DNA of 64,000 nt from an uncultured Alphaproteobacteria bacterium (GTDB lineage: Bacteria; Pseudomonadota; Alphaproteobacteria; HIMB59; GCA-002718135). The position numbers were made by a program, and so were the translations under genes. How positions within the stretch are numbered: position 1 is the stretch's first letter; every line of letters starts with the position of its first letter. Shown in pieces: positions 62,279-64,000 of this stretch. Where the stretch lies: contig CACMQB010000007.1 of NCBI GenBank assembly GCA_902615745.1, forward strand, positions 1 to 64,000, given 5' to 3'. The notes beneath the pieces are model-generated. The model worked only from the letters and a program-made list of their open reading frames with translations, was not told the origin of the DNA and did no database searches.

Positions 62279-63613
62279 ATGAAGTGTAGGTTCGCTCCTA
62301 GCCCTACAGGAAAAATACATATCGGTAATGCTAGATCAGCAATTTTGAATTGGATTTTTTGTCAAAAAAATCAAGGTGAGTTTGTATTAAGAATTGATGA
62401 TACTGATGCCAATAGGAGTTCTAAAGAATTTGAGAAAAGTATCAAAGATGATCTTAAATGGCTTGGATTAAATTGGAGTTACACTTTTAATCAGTCCTCT
62501 AGACAACATATTTACAATGAGAAAATCCAAATTCTAAAACAAAAGAAAAGACTTTATCCATGTTTTGAAACAGAAGAGGAATTAGCTTTAAAGAAAAAAT
62601 CTTTGTTATCATCTGGGAAACCACCTATTTATGATAGATCATCATTAAATCTAAGTGATGAAGAAGTAGAAAAAAAAATAAAATCTGGAATCCAACCTCA
62701 TTGGAGATTCAAATTAGATCATGAAAATATTAGTTGGAAAGATATTATTAAAGGAGACGTTTCATTTGATGCAAAAAATTTGAGTGATCCTGTTTTAATT
62801 AGAGCTGATGGAACATTGTTATACCATTTACCTTCAGTCATTGATGATATTGAAGAAAAAATTACACATATTATTAGGGGGGAGGATCACATAGCTAATA
62901 CTGCCTATCATATTCAAGTTTTTAAAGCTCTTGAATCTTCTATTCCATCATTTGCTCATCATCCATTCTTAGTTGATGAAACTGGTAAGGGTTTTAGCAA
63001 AAGACTTGGAAGTCTTTCAATTGAAAATTTTAGAGACGAAGGATATGAAAATATATCGTTACTTAATTATTTTCTTTTTATTGGTTCGAGCAGTAATATT
63101 GATCCAATCAAAGATTTAAATGAAATAGTAAAAAAATTTGATATTCAAAGCTTATCTAGATCCTCTGCTAAATTTTCAATTGTATCCTTAAGAAATCTTA
63201 ATGAAAATACCATTAAATTATTTAATTATAATGAGATTAGTCATAAGTTAAAAAATATAAAATCAAATTTTCAAAAAGAGAGTTTTTGGCGTTTTATTAA
63301 AAATAATATTTCATTTATTAAACAAGCTAAAGAATGGGAAGAAGTAATTACAAAAATAAATAATGCTAAAGATTTAAATATTGATGATAATTTTATTAAT
63401 ACGGCAGTTGATGAATTACCTGAGGATCCTTTTGATGAAACAACATGGGATCATTGGACATCAAAAATTAACAAAAAAACTGGGCTTAAAGGAAAAGATT
63501 TATTTATGCCTTTGAGGTTGATTTTGACAGGAAAATCTCATGGACCCGAATTAAAATATCTACTACCATTATTTGATAGAGACGAAATCTTGCAAAAACT
63601 TGGAAAAATCTAG
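62279..63613 (+). CDS. gltX: Glutamate--tRNA ligase
   Basis: This class I synthetase charges tRNA-Glu. The HIGH-type motif is APSPTGKIHIGNARSAILNW, RIDDTDANRSSKE and IRGEDHIANTAYHIQVF follow, and the KMSKS-type loop reads GKGFSKRLGS. Length 444 and the shortened C-terminal anticodon region resemble the second GltX type of Alphaproteobacteria, which often carry two gltX genes; whether this copy is discriminating cannot be judged. It is 38 bp upstream of the citramalate synthase gene. Confidence 0.94.
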   Translation: MKCRFAPSPTGKIHIGNARSAILNWIFCQKNQGEFVLRIDDTDANRSSKEFEKSIKDDLKWLGLNWSYTFNQSSRQHIYNEKIQILKQKKRLYPCFETEEELALKKKSLLSSGKPPIYDRSSLNLSDEEVEKKIKSGIQPHWRFKLDHENISWKDIIKGDVSFDAKNLSDPVLIRADGTLLYHLPSVIDDIEEKITHIIRGEDHIANTAYHIQVFKALESSIPSFAHHPFLVDETGKGFSKRLGSLSIENFRDEGYENISLLNYFLFIGSSSNIDPIKDLNEIVKKFDIQSLSRSSAKFSIVSLRNLNENTIKLFNYNEISHKLKNIKSNFQKESFWRFIKNNISFIKQAKEWEEVITKINNAKDLNIDDNFINTAVDELPEDPFDETTWDHWTSKINKKTGLKGKDLFMPLRLILTGKSHGPELKYLLPLFDRDEILQKLGKI

Positions 63614-63651
63614 TAAATTTAAATTTATACTCTATTAGCGATCTAATAATT

Positions 63652-64000
63652 ATGGAAGATAAAGTATATTTATTTGATACCACACTTAGAGATGGTCAGC
63701 AAACAACAGGAGTTAATTTTTCTGTTAGTGATAAAATGAATATATCCCAATATCTTGATGATTTAGGAATAGATTACATTGAAGGTGGATGGCCGGGAGC
63801 AAATCCTACAGATAATGATTTTTTTTCAAGAAATACAAAATTTTCAAAAAGTAAATTAACTGCCTTTGGTATGACAAGAAGACCAGGTAGAAGTGCAGAT
63901 AACGATCCAGGATTAAATGCACTTATTAATTCAAGCGCAAGTTGTGTTTGTATTGTAGGTAAATCTTCATCATTTCATGTAAAAAATGCTTTAGAAATAT
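63652..64000 (+). CDS. cimA: (R)-citramalate synthase (3'-truncated by window edge)
   Basis: The first 116 residues of a DRE-TIM metallolyase begin MEDKVYLFDTTLRDGQQTTG, with the DTTLRDGQ metal/substrate motif, then IDYIEGGWPGANPTDNDFF. The GGWPGxNP pattern is that of CimA, which condenses pyruvate and acetyl-CoA to citramalate for isoleucine synthesis, rather than of LeuA or homocitrate synthase. The reading frame is open to the window end, so the gene continues outside. Confidence 0.88.
   Translation, partial: MEDKVYLFDTTLRDGQQTTGVNFSVSDKMNISQYLDDLGIDYIEGGWPGANPTDNDFFSRNTKFSKSKLTAFGMTRRPGRSADNDPGLNALINSSASCVCIVGKSSSFHVKNALEI

Noticed and set aside
1..64000. tRNA, rRNA, CRISPR, insertion sequence, prophage or toxin-antitoxin elements
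   Set aside because: None seen; nearly all bases are covered by recognisable metabolic or housekeeping genes and gaps are too short.

Overview
The window is a gene-dense, very AT-rich stretch of a bacterial chromosome. It has almost no intergenic space, many start/stop overlaps, and no tRNA, rRNA, CRISPR array, insertion sequence or prophage that I can see. Gene content and order point to an alphaproteobacterium: nuoM-nuoN-birA-coaX-rnj-DUF1467-proS-lolCD-dnaE, then rpsB-tsf-pyrH-frr-uppS-cdsA-dxr-bamA-skp-lpxD-fabZ-lpxA-lpxI-lpxB, with LpxI rather than LpxH. The base composition, compactness and appetite for methylated osmolytes and polyamines suggest a streamlined marine lineage of the SAR11/HIMB59 kind. 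That placement is inference.

Layout. (1) 1-24.7 kb: housekeeping on the + strand, covering the end of the complex I operon, cofactor and RNA metabolism, DnaE, the ribosomal S2 operon with a structured leader, isoprenoid/phospholipid enzymes and the outer-membrane/lipid A cluster. The site-2 protease gene usually found between dxr and bamA is absent. (2) 24.7-27.1 kb: an aldehyde dehydrogenase and a membrane di-iron hydroxylase. (3) 27.1-43.1 kb: a divergent catabolic island. The - strand carries a family-5 solute-binding protein, a homocysteine S-methyltransferase, two GcvT-fold demethylase-like proteins (one very like DMSP demethylase DmdA), an FMN 2-hydroxyacid oxidase, a ThDP lyase, a transthyretin/HIU-hydrolase-like protein with an altered C-terminus, OsmC and an atypical crotonase. 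The + strand carries the matching Dpp/Opp-type permeases, a fused double ATPase, a small unknown protein, an SDR and a GMC oxidoreductase. Together this looks like uptake and stepwise demethylation/oxidation of a methylated, hydroxylated organic solute that I cannot name. (4) 43.1-44.8 kb: a previously hidden 59-residue ORF divergent from a ScfR/RamB-type regulator, both preceded by tandem 9-bp operator-like repeats. (5) 44.8-48.7 kb: a carnitine-to-glycine-betaine module (CdhA, CdhC/BKACE, CdhB thioesterase) with an MDR reductase and a di-iron HD-domain protein. (6) 48.7-57.2 kb: a polyamine module (agmatine deiminase, N-carbamoylputrescine amidase, PotFGHI transporter, PuuA- and PuuB-like enzymes). 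(7) 57.2-64 kb: housekeeping again (tsaC/sua5, an orphan ParA, glmU, class II DAHP synthase, nadE, gltX and the start of a citramalate synthase gene).

Regions 2-6 form a roughly 32-kb accessory block lying between two housekeeping blocks. Its base composition looks the same as the rest by eye, so nothing marks it as recently acquired. Convergent gene pairs abut or overlap with essentially no spacer. Both solute-binding protein genes are followed by perfect hairpins, probably allowing higher expression of the binding protein than of its downstream neighbours.
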